A stretch of DNA of 64,000 nucleotides from JARRKC01 sp963723965 (lineage in GTDB: Bacteria > Acidobacteriota > UBA6911 > RPQK01 > JAPXNP01). A program made the translations under genes and the position numbers. A model generated the notes under the pieces. That model saw nothing but the letters and a program-made list of their open reading frames with translations. It did not search any database and was not told where the DNA came from. Of this stretch, positions 45,733-55,332 are shown piece by piece; the stretch's first letter is position 1; every line of letters starts with the position of its first letter. The stretch covers positions 682,001-746,000 of the forward strand of contig CAVRSV010000012.1 in NCBI GenBank assembly GCA_963723965.1. The letters run 5' to 3'.

Positions 45733-46569
45733 ATGAAAGTACGGTTTCTTCCCTTCCTTATGGCTCTACTCGGATTGTCCCTGTTGGCACCCGCTTTCCT
45801 GGTCGCTGCCAAGAAACCCACCGTCGAGGAGATCATCGAGAAGCATCTCAAGGGTCTGACCGCCGGTGACCCGGCCGAGATGACGAAGCCGAAGGCCGCA
45901 GTGGGCCAAGTCAAAATGAAGGTGATCACGGGAAGCGGCGAGGTGCAGGGCAAGGTGCAGCTCGTGAGCGCCCCGGATTATCTTCAGCTGAAGATGGCGT
46001 ACCCCGATCCGAACTACAAATGGGACGGCTTCACCCTGCGCCAGGACAAAGAGATCATCCCGGAGCAGATCACACCCAACAATTACGGATTTCTGGCTGA
46101 CTTCTTCTACACCAACAAGGACATCGTCCGCAGCGGATTCGTGGGCGGCGTGGATTCCTCGGCCTGGCCCTTCCTGCAGAAGGATCGAAAGGTCGACTGT
46201 GATTTCGACGGTGAGGAGAAGGTCGACGGCGACAAAACCTACAAGCTCAAGTGCAAGGTGAACAGCCTGATCACCGCCACGCTCTATTTCGACCAGAAAT
46301 CGTACCGCCTTCTGCAGACCGTCTACCGCATTCCTCCCACTCCCCAAATGTCCACCGACATGGGAGATGTCGACAAGTCTTCACAGCGGACCGACAAGGG
46401 AAACGCGATTCTGACCTCCCGCTTCAAGGACTACAACAAGGTAGGAGATCACGAGTTCGCGGCGCGCTGGCTGATGGATCTCGAGTACCGCGGCGAGGGC
46501 TCCCTCGAGGTCAAATGGGAGATCGTGTTCCAGAACGTGGTCCCCGTCACCCTGAATGCGGGCCAATAG
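45733..46569 (+). CDS. LolA-like / outer-membrane lipoprotein-sorting-type exported protein
   Basis: A 278-residue protein with a signal peptide (FLPFLMALLGLSLLAPAFLV). The mature start TVEEIIEKHLKGLTAGDPAE, and the following strands VGQVKMKVITGSGEVQGKVQ and APDYLQLKMAYPDP, are those of LolA-like half-barrel proteins: helix, then lipid-binding beta sheet. The C terminus ends WEIVFQNVVPVTLNAGQ. It may bind a lipid or lipoprotein; the exact role is not readable. It is followed by a repeat array. Confidence 0.7.
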   Translation: MKVRFLPFLMALLGLSLLAPAFLVAAKKPTVEEIIEKHLKGLTAGDPAEMTKPKAAVGQVKMKVITGSGEVQGKVQLVSAPDYLQLKMAYPDPNYKWDGFTLRQDKEIIPEQITPNNYGFLADFFYTNKDIVRSGFVGGVDSSAWPFLQKDRKVDCDFDGEEKVDGDKTYKLKCKVNSLITATLYFDQKSYRLLQTVYRIPPTPQMSTDMGDVDKSSQRTDKGNAILTSRFKDYNKVGDHEFAARWLMDLEYRGEGSLEVKWEIVFQNVVPVTLNAGQ

Positions 46570-46589
46570 GCCGGCAAATCCAGGAACAG

Positions 46590-47113
46590 CGGCGCAGCCG
46601 GTCTGGACTGAACTGCCCCGGCACCGCGGCGCAGCCGCTTTGGACTGCGGTAGCTTGCTACCGCTTTCTCCGGAGAGGCCTCGGAGAGTATCCGTCGCCA
46701 CGGAATTCGCACAAGGTCACCCTCGACTCTTCTCCCCATCGGCGGCCGCTGGCTTGACTGAACCGGGAAGACACGGAGAACCGAAAGCGGAAGCGAGCTT
46801 CCGCACTCCAGGGACGCCTGCGGCGTCGGAGATGCCATCGTGCGGCACAGCCGGTCGTGGATGGAAGCTGCCCCGGCACCGCGGCGCAGCCGCTTTGGAC
46901 TGCGGTAGCTTGCTACCGCTTTCTCCGGAGAGGCCTCGGAGAGTATCCGTCGCCACGGAATTCGCACAAGGTCATCCTCGACTCTTCTCCCCATCGGCGG
47001 CCGCTGGCTTGACTGAACCGGGAAGACACGGAGAACCGAAAGCGGAAGCGAGCTTCCGCACTCCAGGGACGCCTGCGGCGTCGGAGATGCCATCGTGCGG
47101 CACAGCGGGTCGG
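46590..47113. repeat. palindromic repeat array 1 (255-bp unit, two copies)
   Basis: Unit starts CCCCGGCACCGCGGCGCAGC at 46616 and 46871. Each unit has module A with hairpin GCGGTAGCTTGCTACCGC and, about 150 bases later, module B with GCGGAAGCGAGCTTCCGC and GACGCCTGCGGCGTC. Modules A and B are inverted relative to each other. Long open frames across the array are artefacts of its composition. Confidence 0.92.
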
Positions 47114-47125
47114 GATGGAGATGAA

Positions 47126-47157
47126 CAAAAAAGGCGGCCCCCCGAAGGAGGCCGCCT
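47126..47157 (-). terminator. Rho-independent terminator of the Oar-like gene
   Basis: Read on the minus strand, AGGCGGCC pairs with GGCCGCCT around a 10-base loop and is followed by six T. It lies 30 bases beyond the receptor stop codon, the right orientation and distance. Confidence 0.85.
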
Positions 47158-47186
47158 GTGAGGTTCACGTATCCAGGCCGAGAGGT

Positions 47187-50100
47187 CTAGAAGTAGAACT
47201 TGAGAGCGAGCTCGATGACGCGCCGCCCGTGCTTGTTCGTGACCTCGCCGAACTGATTGGCCCCACCTGGATCGATCAGAGGATCGAAAGAGAATCCCTG
47301 AGTGGGATCGCAGGTGCTCACCGTTCCGCCAATGCCGTTCGGCACGTTGTCGACGTTCTGGTTGCAGATCGTATCGAGCGTGAGCCGGATATCGGTGTTG
47401 CCGTTGGTAAGCACCGGATAGGCCTGGTTGAACAGGTTGAAGAAGCCGGCGCGGAACTGGAGCCGACGGTCCTCTCCAAAGTCGAAGTCCTTGAAGACGG
47501 AGACGTCGAAGTTCCAGCGAGCTGGCGTCTTCATGTAGTACGGCGGCTGGAACGGACCCGTATCCCCAAACGGCGCAATCTGGAGACAGTCGAGATTGAG
47601 GTAACTGCCATTCAGATTCGCGTTTGAGCTGCCCTGGGGATTACAGGTGTAGACGGGAGCACTGCCCGTCCTGAACGCGTTCGTCCCGAAGGCCGCCTGC
47701 TGGTAGTCCGTGCTGCCGGCTGGACCACCCAAAGACAACCGGATGGGCGTCCCGGACTGGAACGTCGTGATACCCGACATCTGCCACCCGTCGAAAACGG
47801 CTTGCGTGAAACCGTTGCGGAAGTTGCCCATCGCCAGACTTGGGATCTGGTACGTGTAGGACATGTTGAAGATGTGGGTACGATCATACGGCAGGACGCC
47901 GTAATCCCGGTTCCTGACATCGACCGGATCGACGGGTTGGTTGTCACCCGCGATCCCCGATCCCAGTGCCTTGGAGAACGTATACGTTGCATAGTACTGG
48001 AAGCGCTCACCCGCCTGCCGCCGCAGGGTCACCTGCAGCGAATGGTAGTTCGACGACTGCGAGAACTCGTAGTTGTCGACATTCTGATAGGCCGGGAAGG
48101 GCCGGAACAGGGCCAGAGCCTGGTCGTCGAGGGCATACCGCTGGACGGGAACGGAGAGATCCGCGTTTCCGACGGTGCCGCTCAGCAACGCTCCCTCGGG
48201 AATGATGTTGAGGTTCCGAATGCCGTACAGATGCCGTCCCCGCGTTCCCACGTAAGCGGTCTCGAGGATGTTGTCGTACGGGAGCCGCGTGGCGATCGAC
48301 AAACTCATGCTGATCGTCTGCGGCATATCGATTCGCCCCAGCGTCTGGGTCTTGGTGGCTACCGAGCCAAGACGCGTGTACGGATCGATCGTCCGGATGT
48401 TGTCGTAGTTGAGGTATTCGCCGTTCCCGAGATTGTAGTCAACTCCGCCGGTATTCAGCTGCCGTGGCGGAGTGTTGAGGACCCAGTACTGGCTGTTGCC
48501 CTGGGGGCGGTTGTAGAAGATACCGCCGCCAGCGCGCAGGACCAGACTGGCATCGCCCCGCACATCCCAGGCGAAACCGACCCGGGGCATCCACAGCAAC
48601 CTGGGGTTCTGGCTGATACCCTTGGGAATTTGGCCTTCATCCGCGAAGAGCATCCCGTTCGGATGATTGATGTCTCCGCCCGGATAAGTCCCCTCTCCGG
48701 GGACATACGAGGACGGATCGAAAGCAATCGCCAGACTGTCGCGCTCAACGTTGTTGGGCCAGTAGCCGACCCGGAGACCGAGCTCCAGGGTCAGGCCCGG
48801 TTTCACCTTCCAGTTGTCCTGCACGAACGTTTCATAGTTCCAGAACCGGAAGTGGCCGACCGGCGTGCTCGTCGTCTGGGCAAACTGTTCCGGATGGCCG
48901 ACCAGCAGGTCACCGTAGTTGTTCCCTGTCGTGCCGGCGACCCAGCTTCGATCGCCCTGGATCGCGAACTGGCCTTCATCGTTGCCGTTGAAGTTCTGGA
49001 TCTTGTTGGCCTGTTCGATGTAGGCACCGAACTTCAAAGCGTGGGCGTTCATCACCTTGTTGACATTGTCGTTCAAGGAGATGCTGTCGTTGTGGGCGAA
49101 CATCGGCAAGCCGCCCGGCTCCCACATGTTTCCACCGGCCTGGCCCCAAGCCTGATAGTTGACCGGCACGTAGTCGTTCCGGATCAGGGAGGGGTCGAAC
49201 ATCATGCGGAAATCGCCGATGCCGAGAGTCGACAGACGCATGGAGTCCGGATCCTTGTAGTCGTTGTCCAGCTTCAGCTTGCTGGCGCTGAGCAGCAACT
49301 CGTTGGTCGTGGTCGGATTGAGGACCGACACGAGGTTTCCGGATACGGACCGGCCGAGATTGGTTCCCAGAACGTGAGACGGCAGTTCGAAGTTGCTCGA
49401 CGCCCACCAGAGGCCACGCGCAAAGTCCTGATCCTCGGTCTCGCGGCCGAGGCGGACATACAGCTTCGTGTTGTCGGTGAAGTTGTAGTCGAAGCGCATG
49501 ATCAACTGCATCCGGTTGGTCGGAGCCAGCGCCGCATAGAAGTAGTTGTAGCGGTCGTTCCCGGTCAGGTTGGGCTGGGGATAGATGTTCATGAACACGA
49601 GCCCGACCGGATGAGCGTACGGGGTGAGGTCGTTGTTCGGCGCGACCTCGCCGGCTCCCTCGAATCCACCCGGGATCAGCACATCGCTCGGCTGAGCCAG
49701 GTAATTGCCGCGGAGGAACTCGCTGAAGTCTCCAGTGCGCTGGGCCAGTGTCGGAACGACACCCTGGCTTCCGCCCTGGTCGACCTCCTGGCGCTGCCAC
49801 TCCATGCCGAGGAAGAAGAAGAGCTTGTCCCGGTCCTTGTTGAAATTCGTACCCGGGATGAGCACCGGCCCCCCGACGTTGAATCCGGGATACTGGTACT
49901 TGCTCTTGGGACGTTCGACGCCGAAGTAGTTCCTCGACCGGTCATTGGCCGCGAGTTTGTAGTGACGAATGTAGTCGTAGACGGTTCCGTGGAAGTCGCT
50001 GGTCCCGCCCTTGGTCACGGCCGTGATCTGTACGCCGCTTGTGCCGTACTCGGCGGAATAGTTCGAGGTTTGAATCGTGACTTCCTGAACCATTTCGGGG

Positions 50101-50768
50101 TTGGCCGTCAACATGGTCCCGTTGTTGGAACCGATGTCGATCATCTGCGATCCGTCGATCTGGACCGAGTTGTTGATGCCCCGAACGCCGTTGACCGTGT
50201 ACGCACTGTTTGAGTTGGCACCTCCACCGAACGACACGCTCTCCAGCTGGTCGCCGTCCGGAGCGACGACACCGGGCAGAACCCGGAGGAGTTCGAGCGA
50301 ACTCCGGCTGATGATCGACAGATTGTCGATCTGCTGGCTGGTGATCGTGTCAGACTGGGTCGGGGTTTCCGTCTTGATGAACTCAGACTGCGAAACCACC
50401 TGCACCGTTTCCGACATTTCGCCCAACTGGAGCGTCACATCGAGGCCGCGACTCTCGGCCGGGCTCAAGGTGAGACTTGGGTTTTCCCACCTCTTGAACC
50501 CGGGCAGCTCGACTGTCAGTTTGTAGCTCCCGGGACGCAGCGCTGCGAAGAAGAACCCCCCCTGGGCGTCCGTCACCGTCGCGCGCCGGTCCTGGGTGGC
50601 CAGATAGACGAGCGTCACATCTGCACCCGGTACGACCGCTCCAGTCGGATCTTTGACGGTTCCCCGCAAAGACCCGTTTCCTGCAGTCTGCGCCACCCCC
50701 TGGAGGCTTAGACACAGGATCAGAGCGAGAAATAGGGTTAGGATACGTAAGTTGTGTCCCTTCAACAA
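47187..50768 (-). CDS. Oar-type TonB-dependent outer-membrane receptor
   Basis: The 1193-residue protein has a signal peptide (LTLFLALILCLSLQGVAQ), a carboxypeptidase-regulatory domain (SLRGTVKDPTGAVVPGADVT), and a plug domain (ITSQQIDNLSIISRSSLELL, then VNGVRGINNSVQIDGSQM). A large beta barrel follows, ending FGEVTNKHGRRVIELALKFYF with terminal Phe. The start is TTG (50768 or 50765) behind AAAGGAGGG. Such receptors are numerous in Acidobacteriota and import glycans or other large ligands. A TonB box was not clearly seen. Confidence 0.92.
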   Translation of the reverse strand: MLKGHNLRILTLFLALILCLSLQGVAQTAGNGSLRGTVKDPTGAVVPGADVTLVYLATQDRRATVTDAQGGFFFAALRPGSYKLTVELPGFKRWENPSLTLSPAESRGLDVTLQLGEMSETVQVVSQSEFIKTETPTQSDTITSQQIDNLSIISRSSLELLRVLPGVVAPDGDQLESVSFGGGANSNSAYTVNGVRGINNSVQIDGSQMIDIGSNNGTMLTANPEMVQEVTIQTSNYSAEYGTSGVQITAVTKGGTSDFHGTVYDYIRHYKLAANDRSRNYFGVERPKSKYQYPGFNVGGPVLIPGTNFNKDRDKLFFFLGMEWQRQEVDQGGSQGVVPTLAQRTGDFSEFLRGNYLAQPSDVLIPGGFEGAGEVAPNNDLTPYAHPVGLVFMNIYPQPNLTGNDRYNYFYAALAPTNRMQLIMRFDYNFTDNTKLYVRLGRETEDQDFARGLWWASSNFELPSHVLGTNLGRSVSGNLVSVLNPTTTNELLLSASKLKLDNDYKDPDSMRLSTLGIGDFRMMFDPSLIRNDYVPVNYQAWGQAGGNMWEPGGLPMFAHNDSISLNDNVNKVMNAHALKFGAYIEQANKIQNFNGNDEGQFAIQGDRSWVAGTTGNNYGDLLVGHPEQFAQTTSTPVGHFRFWNYETFVQDNWKVKPGLTLELGLRVGYWPNNVERDSLAIAFDPSSYVPGEGTYPGGDINHPNGMLFADEGQIPKGISQNPRLLWMPRVGFAWDVRGDASLVLRAGGGIFYNRPQGNSQYWVLNTPPRQLNTGGVDYNLGNGEYLNYDNIRTIDPYTRLGSVATKTQTLGRIDMPQTISMSLSIATRLPYDNILETAYVGTRGRHLYGIRNLNIIPEGALLSGTVGNADLSVPVQRYALDDQALALFRPFPAYQNVDNYEFSQSSNYHSLQVTLRRQAGERFQYYATYTFSKALGSGIAGDNQPVDPVDVRNRDYGVLPYDRTHIFNMSYTYQIPSLAMGNFRNGFTQAVFDGWQMSGITTFQSGTPIRLSLGGPAGSTDYQQAAFGTNAFRTGSAPVYTCNPQGSSNANLNGSYLNLDCLQIAPFGDTGPFQPPYYMKTPARWNFDVSVFKDFDFGEDRRLQFRAGFFNLFNQAYPVLTNGNTDIRLTLDTICNQNVDNVPNGIGGTVSTCDPTQGFSFDPLIDPGGANQFGEVTNKHGRRVIELALKFYF

Positions 50769-50845
50769 TTTCCCTCCTTTGATGAGACTTCTGGGGCATG
50801 CGCGGCAGACACATTACCCCTCACGCTAACCTCTCATCACAGCTC

Positions 50846-50874
50846 ATGATAAGCACGGGGGTCTGACCTAGCAA
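50846..50874 (-). promoter_or_regulatory. sigma70-type promoter of the Oar-like gene
   Basis: On the minus strand TTGCTA (50869-50874), a 17-base spacer and TATCAT (50846-50851, five of six matches). The predicted start lies about 70-75 bases upstream of the TTG start codon. The rest of the spacer toward the GWxTD gene shows no clear promoter. Confidence 0.55.
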
Positions 50875-51167
50875 GAACATTCTTCGGAGTTTCACCGTTT
50901 TTCTCGAGTCTCGAAATCCAGCCGGCGAAGCATATTGAGGGATCCCGGAGGCTGCCCATTGCGGATCGACGGATCCGTTTTGCTCCAGGAAGACTCAAAA
51001 TTCCGGAGGAGCGGTGTACTATAGGACGGACAAAGCCGAAGCGCGGGGAGCCCTCGAGGTGCAGCAAATCCTCGGGTGCCGTTTCTCAGCTGAGCCGTCT
51101 GGGCTCTTCAGGTTTCGCGCGTCGCGCGCTGTCGGTTTTGAACTCGCTTTCGGGACGAGAGACTCAA

Positions 51168-52814
51168 ATGGCACGGATCAATCGCAAGCTACTCGCAATC
51201 GGCGCATTTCTGGCAGCCCTTTCCCCCTCCCTGGTCCACGAAGCACTCGCGCAATCCGACTCGAGCCGACAAGTGGCCCAGGAGGAACAGATCGACTACT
51301 ACGCGAAGTGGTTGAACGAGGATGTCGTCTACATCATCACTCCCGAGGAGCGCACCATCTTCCAGCACCTCACGACGCCCGAAGAGAAGGAGCGCTTCAT
51401 CGAACAGTTCTGGTTGCGGCGCGATCCGGACCGAACGACCAAGGAGAATGAGTACAAAGAGGAACACTACCGACGCATCGCCTACGCCAATGAGCACTTC
51501 ACTTCGGGAATCGAGGGCTGGCGCTCGGACCGCGGAAGGATCTACATCATTCACGGGCCTGCAGACGAGGTGAAGTCGTTCACGGCGGGCCACCATCTGA
51601 ACCGCGATTCCAGTGAAGGAGGCGGCAGCACGCGCACCTACCCCTATGAGGTGTGGCGGTACCGGCACCTGGAAGGACTCGGCGACGACGTCGAACTGGA
51701 GTTCGTGGACAGGACCTTCTCGGGCTCCTTTCAGCTGGCCGTCACCCCTTGGGACAAGGACCTGCTGTTGAATACCCCCGGCGGCGGACTGACGTTCGCG
51801 GAGACCTATGCGGGCAGGTCCCGGGCGGACCATCCCTACAACAACTGGTCGGTTCTCGCTCAGGACGAGTATCCCGGGCTCGCACCGCGCAGTGGGAACC
51901 GCCCGTTCGAGAGGATGGAGAGGTATTTCAAGTCTCAGCGGCCGGAGCCGATCAAGTACGGCGACCTGAAGGAGGTCGTCAATGTGAATCTGAGCTACAA
52001 CGAACTCCCCTTTCAGGTCCGAGAGGACTACATCCGGCTCAACGAGGCGCAAACGGTGGTCCCGGTGACGCTGGAATGGCAGAACAAGGATCTGACCTTT
52101 ACTCCCGTTCCGGAGACGGGATCCTCGCAGGCGAAGATCGCGGTTTACGGCATCGTCACGGGACTGTCCAACGAAGTGATTACCGAATTCGATGACGACG
52201 TCGTGAGCTCCTATGGCCCGGACCAGCAACACCTGGTGACGGCCGGGCGGTCCATGTACCAGAAGGTCCTGGCCCTGAGTGCCGGCACCCGGTACAAGCT
52301 CACCCTGGTCACGAAGGACCTGAACTCGAACCGGACGGGTGTGAAGGACCAGGGCTTGATCCTGCCCCGGTTCGAGCAACGAGGACTGACGCTCAGCCCG
52401 GTCATTCTTTCGAATTTCGTCCGCCGTCTCGAAGGCCCGGACCTCGAAAAGGACAATCTCATGTTCGTCATCGGCGACCTCTGGATCCGCCCGAGTGTCG
52501 ACCGGGAATTCCAGAGGGGGCAGGACCTCGGCATCTATCTGCAGGCCTATAACGCTGCCCTGGACGCCCAGACGATGCGACCCGATCTCGAGGTGACCTA
52601 TCACCTCGAGGGAGCCGACGATGTGGCCCTCAACCTCGATGACCGCTCCGGGAAGGCGGTCGACTACTTCTCCGCCCAAAGAGTCGTGCTGCTGAAGATT
52701 CTCCGTCTCTCCGAGCTGCCGCCGGGCAAATACTCGCTGGTCGTCGACGTCCTGGATCGCATCACCGGGTCGAAGGCGACGGCGCGAGAGCGTTTCTCCA
52801 TCACGGAAAGCTGA
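51168..52814 (+). CDS. GWxTD domain-containing exported protein
   Basis: The ATG at 51168 gives a 548-residue protein with a signal peptide (LLAIGAFLAALSPSLVHEAL). The GWxTD domain is seen in IEQFWLRRDPDRTTKENEYK and GIEGWRSDRGRIYIIHGPAD, where W-R-S-D replaces the exact W-x-T-D. The C-terminal half is beta-rich (VPVTLEWQNKDLTF; GKYSLVVDVLDRITG). Domain function is unknown; it is widespread in Acidobacteriota and Bacteroidota. It is divergent from the Oar receptor and convergent with a TPR gene. Confidence 0.88.
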   Translation: MARINRKLLAIGAFLAALSPSLVHEALAQSDSSRQVAQEEQIDYYAKWLNEDVVYIITPEERTIFQHLTTPEEKERFIEQFWLRRDPDRTTKENEYKEEHYRRIAYANEHFTSGIEGWRSDRGRIYIIHGPADEVKSFTAGHHLNRDSSEGGGSTRTYPYEVWRYRHLEGLGDDVELEFVDRTFSGSFQLAVTPWDKDLLLNTPGGGLTFAETYAGRSRADHPYNNWSVLAQDEYPGLAPRSGNRPFERMERYFKSQRPEPIKYGDLKEVVNVNLSYNELPFQVREDYIRLNEAQTVVPVTLEWQNKDLTFTPVPETGSSQAKIAVYGIVTGLSNEVITEFDDDVVSSYGPDQQHLVTAGRSMYQKVLALSAGTRYKLTLVTKDLNSNRTGVKDQGLILPRFEQRGLTLSPVILSNFVRRLEGPDLEKDNLMFVIGDLWIRPSVDREFQRGQDLGIYLQAYNAALDAQTMRPDLEVTYHLEGADDVALNLDDRSGKAVDYFSAQRVVLLKILRLSELPPGKYSLVVDVLDRITGSKATARERFSITES

Positions 52815-52840
52815 GGGGGTATTCGGTCTCCCGAGCCCCC
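52815..52840. terminator. hairpin between two convergent genes
   Basis: GGGGG at 52815-52819 pairs with CCCCC and an inner TTCGG/CCGAG stem, leaving a short loop and a two-base bulge. It occupies the whole 30-base space between the GWxTD and TPR stops, so it could act for both strands. There is no T-run. Confidence 0.4.
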
Positions 52841-52844
52841 CGAG

Positions 52845-53942
52845 TCACCTCTGCTTCGGCGCTCCCGCATCGTGCTCGGCCCGAAGGCGCTCGGCGATCT
52901 CGCGATGGCGTCGGGCGTCTTCCTTGCGTCCCAGGCGGAAGCAAAGTGTTGTCAGCACGGAGTGGAGCTCCGCGCTGTCGGGAGCGAGTACGACCGCCTC
53001 TTCCAGTGTGGAACGTGCTTCTTCCAGCTTCCCCATCTGCAGATAGGCTCGCCCCAGGGCCGCGGTTGCGGAGGGTGATTTGGGGGCCAGCTCGAGGGCA
53101 TGCCGGATCTGCGGCAACGCCTCTTCGGGCCGGCCTCGTTTCAGGAGTTCGTAGGAGATCTGCAGCAGCGACGCGATGTGATCCGGCGACCGACTCAGCT
53201 CCTTGCGGAATTCATCGATGGCAGCGTCTCCGTCCGATTTGAGCAGGAAGACGCCGTAGGCGTAGTGAACGTTCGCCAGGGACGGATAGAGTCGAATCAG
53301 CTCCCGATACTCCTGATCCGCCTCTTGCCGCCGGCCGATCCAGTCGTGGATGGAGGCCCACCCGGCCAGCTCCACCGCTTTCTCCTGACCCGGTTCCAGT
53401 TCGGACGGAAGTTTCGGCAGACGAAGCACGCAAATGCCCATCGCCTGGGCGAGCTTGAGATTGTCCGGGGCGTCGTTGGCCAGCTCCAGAAACAACCCGA
53501 GCGCCTCGTCATAGCGTGAGAAACGGGTCAGCAGCGTGGCTTCGCGAAAGGTGGCCAGGAAGATCAGATCCGGGTTGCCGGCCAGACCCAGCTTGCGCGC
53601 CCGTCCGAGGTTCTCGAGAGCACCGGCGTACGAGCCGAGCTGGTATTCGGTGAAACCCAGGTAGGCCCAGACCGATCCCACTTGGGGATAGGCGGCCGCG
53701 ACCTTCAGGAAGGCGTCCTTGGCACTTCGGAATTCACCCAGATCGTAGCGGACGGTCCCCAGATGCCACCAGCCGTCGGGCCACTCCGGTCGAAGGGTGA
53801 GACAGCGCTCGTAGAGTCCGGCGGCCCTCGCCAGCTGCCCTGCCTCGCGAGCGCTCCCGGCCTGGCGAGCCAGCTCATCGAAAGAGGGTCCCGACTGGCC
53901 CGTCCCCCCCAGCATCACCAACACTATCAACAGCGCGATCAT
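52845..53942 (-). CDS. exported TPR protein (paralogue 4)
   Basis: The ATG at 53942 gives 365 residues with an N-terminal signal (MIALLIVLVMLGGTGQSG) and TPR units (AGQLARAAGLYERCLTLRPE; DGWWHLGTVRYDLGEFRSAK). It shares LANVHYAYGVFLL and the terminal LGRKEDARRHREIAERLRAE with the other paralogues. A GTG three bases upstream, or a longer frame overlapping the preceding gene, are alternatives. It starts 50 bases after paralogue 5, so both form one transcription unit. Confidence 0.83.
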   Translation of the reverse strand: MIALLIVLVMLGGTGQSGPSFDELARQAGSAREAGQLARAAGLYERCLTLRPEWPDGWWHLGTVRYDLGEFRSAKDAFLKVAAAYPQVGSVWAYLGFTEYQLGSYAGALENLGRARKLGLAGNPDLIFLATFREATLLTRFSRYDEALGLFLELANDAPDNLKLAQAMGICVLRLPKLPSELEPGQEKAVELAGWASIHDWIGRRQEADQEYRELIRLYPSLANVHYAYGVFLLKSDGDAAIDEFRKELSRSPDHIASLLQISYELLKRGRPEEALPQIRHALELAPKSPSATAALGRAYLQMGKLEEARSTLEEAVVLAPDSAELHSVLTTLCFRLGRKEDARRHREIAERLRAEHDAGAPKQR

Positions 53943-53991
53943 CACCGGATGTACCTTCGAAGGGGCGATCTGGCCTGGTCCCCCGACCCCA

Positions 53992-55173
53992 TCACCGCCG
54001 AGGCGCCTCGGGCGACCCGCCGGATCCGGAGCCCGGCTGCGCCATGTCCTTCGGCGTCGCCGCATCACGCTCCGCTCTCAATCGCTCAACGATCGCGCGA
54101 TGCCGCTTGGCGTCCTCCTTGCGACCCAGTCGATAGTAGAGGGTCGTCAAGGCCGCATGACCTTCCATGTAGTCCGGGACTTCCTTCACCACGGATTCCA
54201 GGATGGCCAGCGCCCTCTGGAGGTCGCCCTTGAGGAGGTAGACCAGCCCGAGATGATACCGGGCATCCGGAGATCCCGGTCGGATGCCCAGCGCCCGCTC
54301 GAACAGGGCCTGGGCCTCATCGTACTTCTGCTCCGTCTTGTAGAGGTAGATGCCGAGATAGAGGTTGGCGTCGAAGTCGTACGGATTGATTTCGAGCTCT
54401 CTGCGAAAGTAGACCGCCGCGTCGTCGATCCGGCTCATCTCTTTCAGAGCCAGCCCGTAGGATCCGTTCGCCGAGGGGCACTTGGGATCGAGCTGCAGGG
54501 CCTTTTCGAACTCTTTCGCGGCCGCGGGATAGTCCTTGACGAGCAACTGAGCCGTGCCGAGGATCAAATGCCCCTCGACGGAATCGCCCTGGCTGAAGAT
54601 CCGGTCCACCAACTTCTGACCGCGGAGCGTCTGCCCGTCATAGATCAGGGAGGTCCCGAGCAGGTAGATCAGGGCCTTGTCGTCGCCCTGCGTCTTTTCG
54701 AACGGACCCAGCACCTCGACGACCTTGGAGTACTGGCCGGCGCGAAAGTAGCAGTCGCCCAGCAGTAGGGCTGCCTGAAAAAGATCGGGCGATTGCCGCA
54801 AGAGGGTCTCGAACTCCCGGGCCGCTTCCTGGAATCGGGCCGCTTTGTAGTAGGCCAGCCCGAGGTTGAGCCGAACGGCCTGCGGGTTCTCAGCGGTTCC
54901 GAGACTGAGTGCCTTCTGGTAGTGCTCCAGCGCCTTGTCGATCTTGCCGACGCTCACGTAGGCGGCGCCCAGGTTCGAATGGATATCGGCCACATCGGGA
55001 TAGCGGGCCAGGAAGGCCTCGTATTCGGCGATGGCCTCCTCGTAGCGGCCCTGCTGATGAAGCTGAATGGCGTGTTGGACCCACTGATGAGGGTCCCGTT
55101 CGCCCCCCTGAGGCGAAGCCAGCGCGGAGACCACCGACAGGCAAAGAACCAAGGTCCAGCGAAGGAACGCCAT
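53992..55173 (-). CDS. exported TPR protein (paralogue 5)
   Basis: 393 residues with signal MAFLRWTLVLCLSVVSALAS and at least eight TPR units, for example GRYEEAIAEYEAFLARYPDV and VGKIDKALEHYQKALSLG. The tail LGRKEDAKRHRAIVERLRAE is nearly that of paralogue 4. Start at the ATG 55173; one 18 bases upstream is possible. It is divergent from the GH127 gene with 159 bases between. Confidence 0.83.
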   Translation of the reverse strand: MAFLRWTLVLCLSVVSALASPQGGERDPHQWVQHAIQLHQQGRYEEAIAEYEAFLARYPDVADIHSNLGAAYVSVGKIDKALEHYQKALSLGTAENPQAVRLNLGLAYYKAARFQEAAREFETLLRQSPDLFQAALLLGDCYFRAGQYSKVVEVLGPFEKTQGDDKALIYLLGTSLIYDGQTLRGQKLVDRIFSQGDSVEGHLILGTAQLLVKDYPAAAKEFEKALQLDPKCPSANGSYGLALKEMSRIDDAAVYFRRELEINPYDFDANLYLGIYLYKTEQKYDEAQALFERALGIRPGSPDARYHLGLVYLLKGDLQRALAILESVVKEVPDYMEGHAALTTLYYRLGRKEDAKRHRAIVERLRAERDAATPKDMAQPGSGSGGSPEAPRR

Positions 55174-55332
55174 TGCGCTGAATCTTAGCACAACGCGGAT
55201 CGATTGACTCGGTCCGGGCGAGCGTCTAACATCGGCCCAGGTCCGCCCTCAAATGACGTCGGGAGCGGAGCCGCTTCCCTGGGGCATTTCGGTTCCCTGC
55301 GCCCAGGAAGAACCCACAGCCGAGGCACCGCT

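Noticed and set aside
50960..51040. Promoter before the GWxTD gene (ACTATAGG near 51017)
   Set aside because: No -35 match at an acceptable distance.
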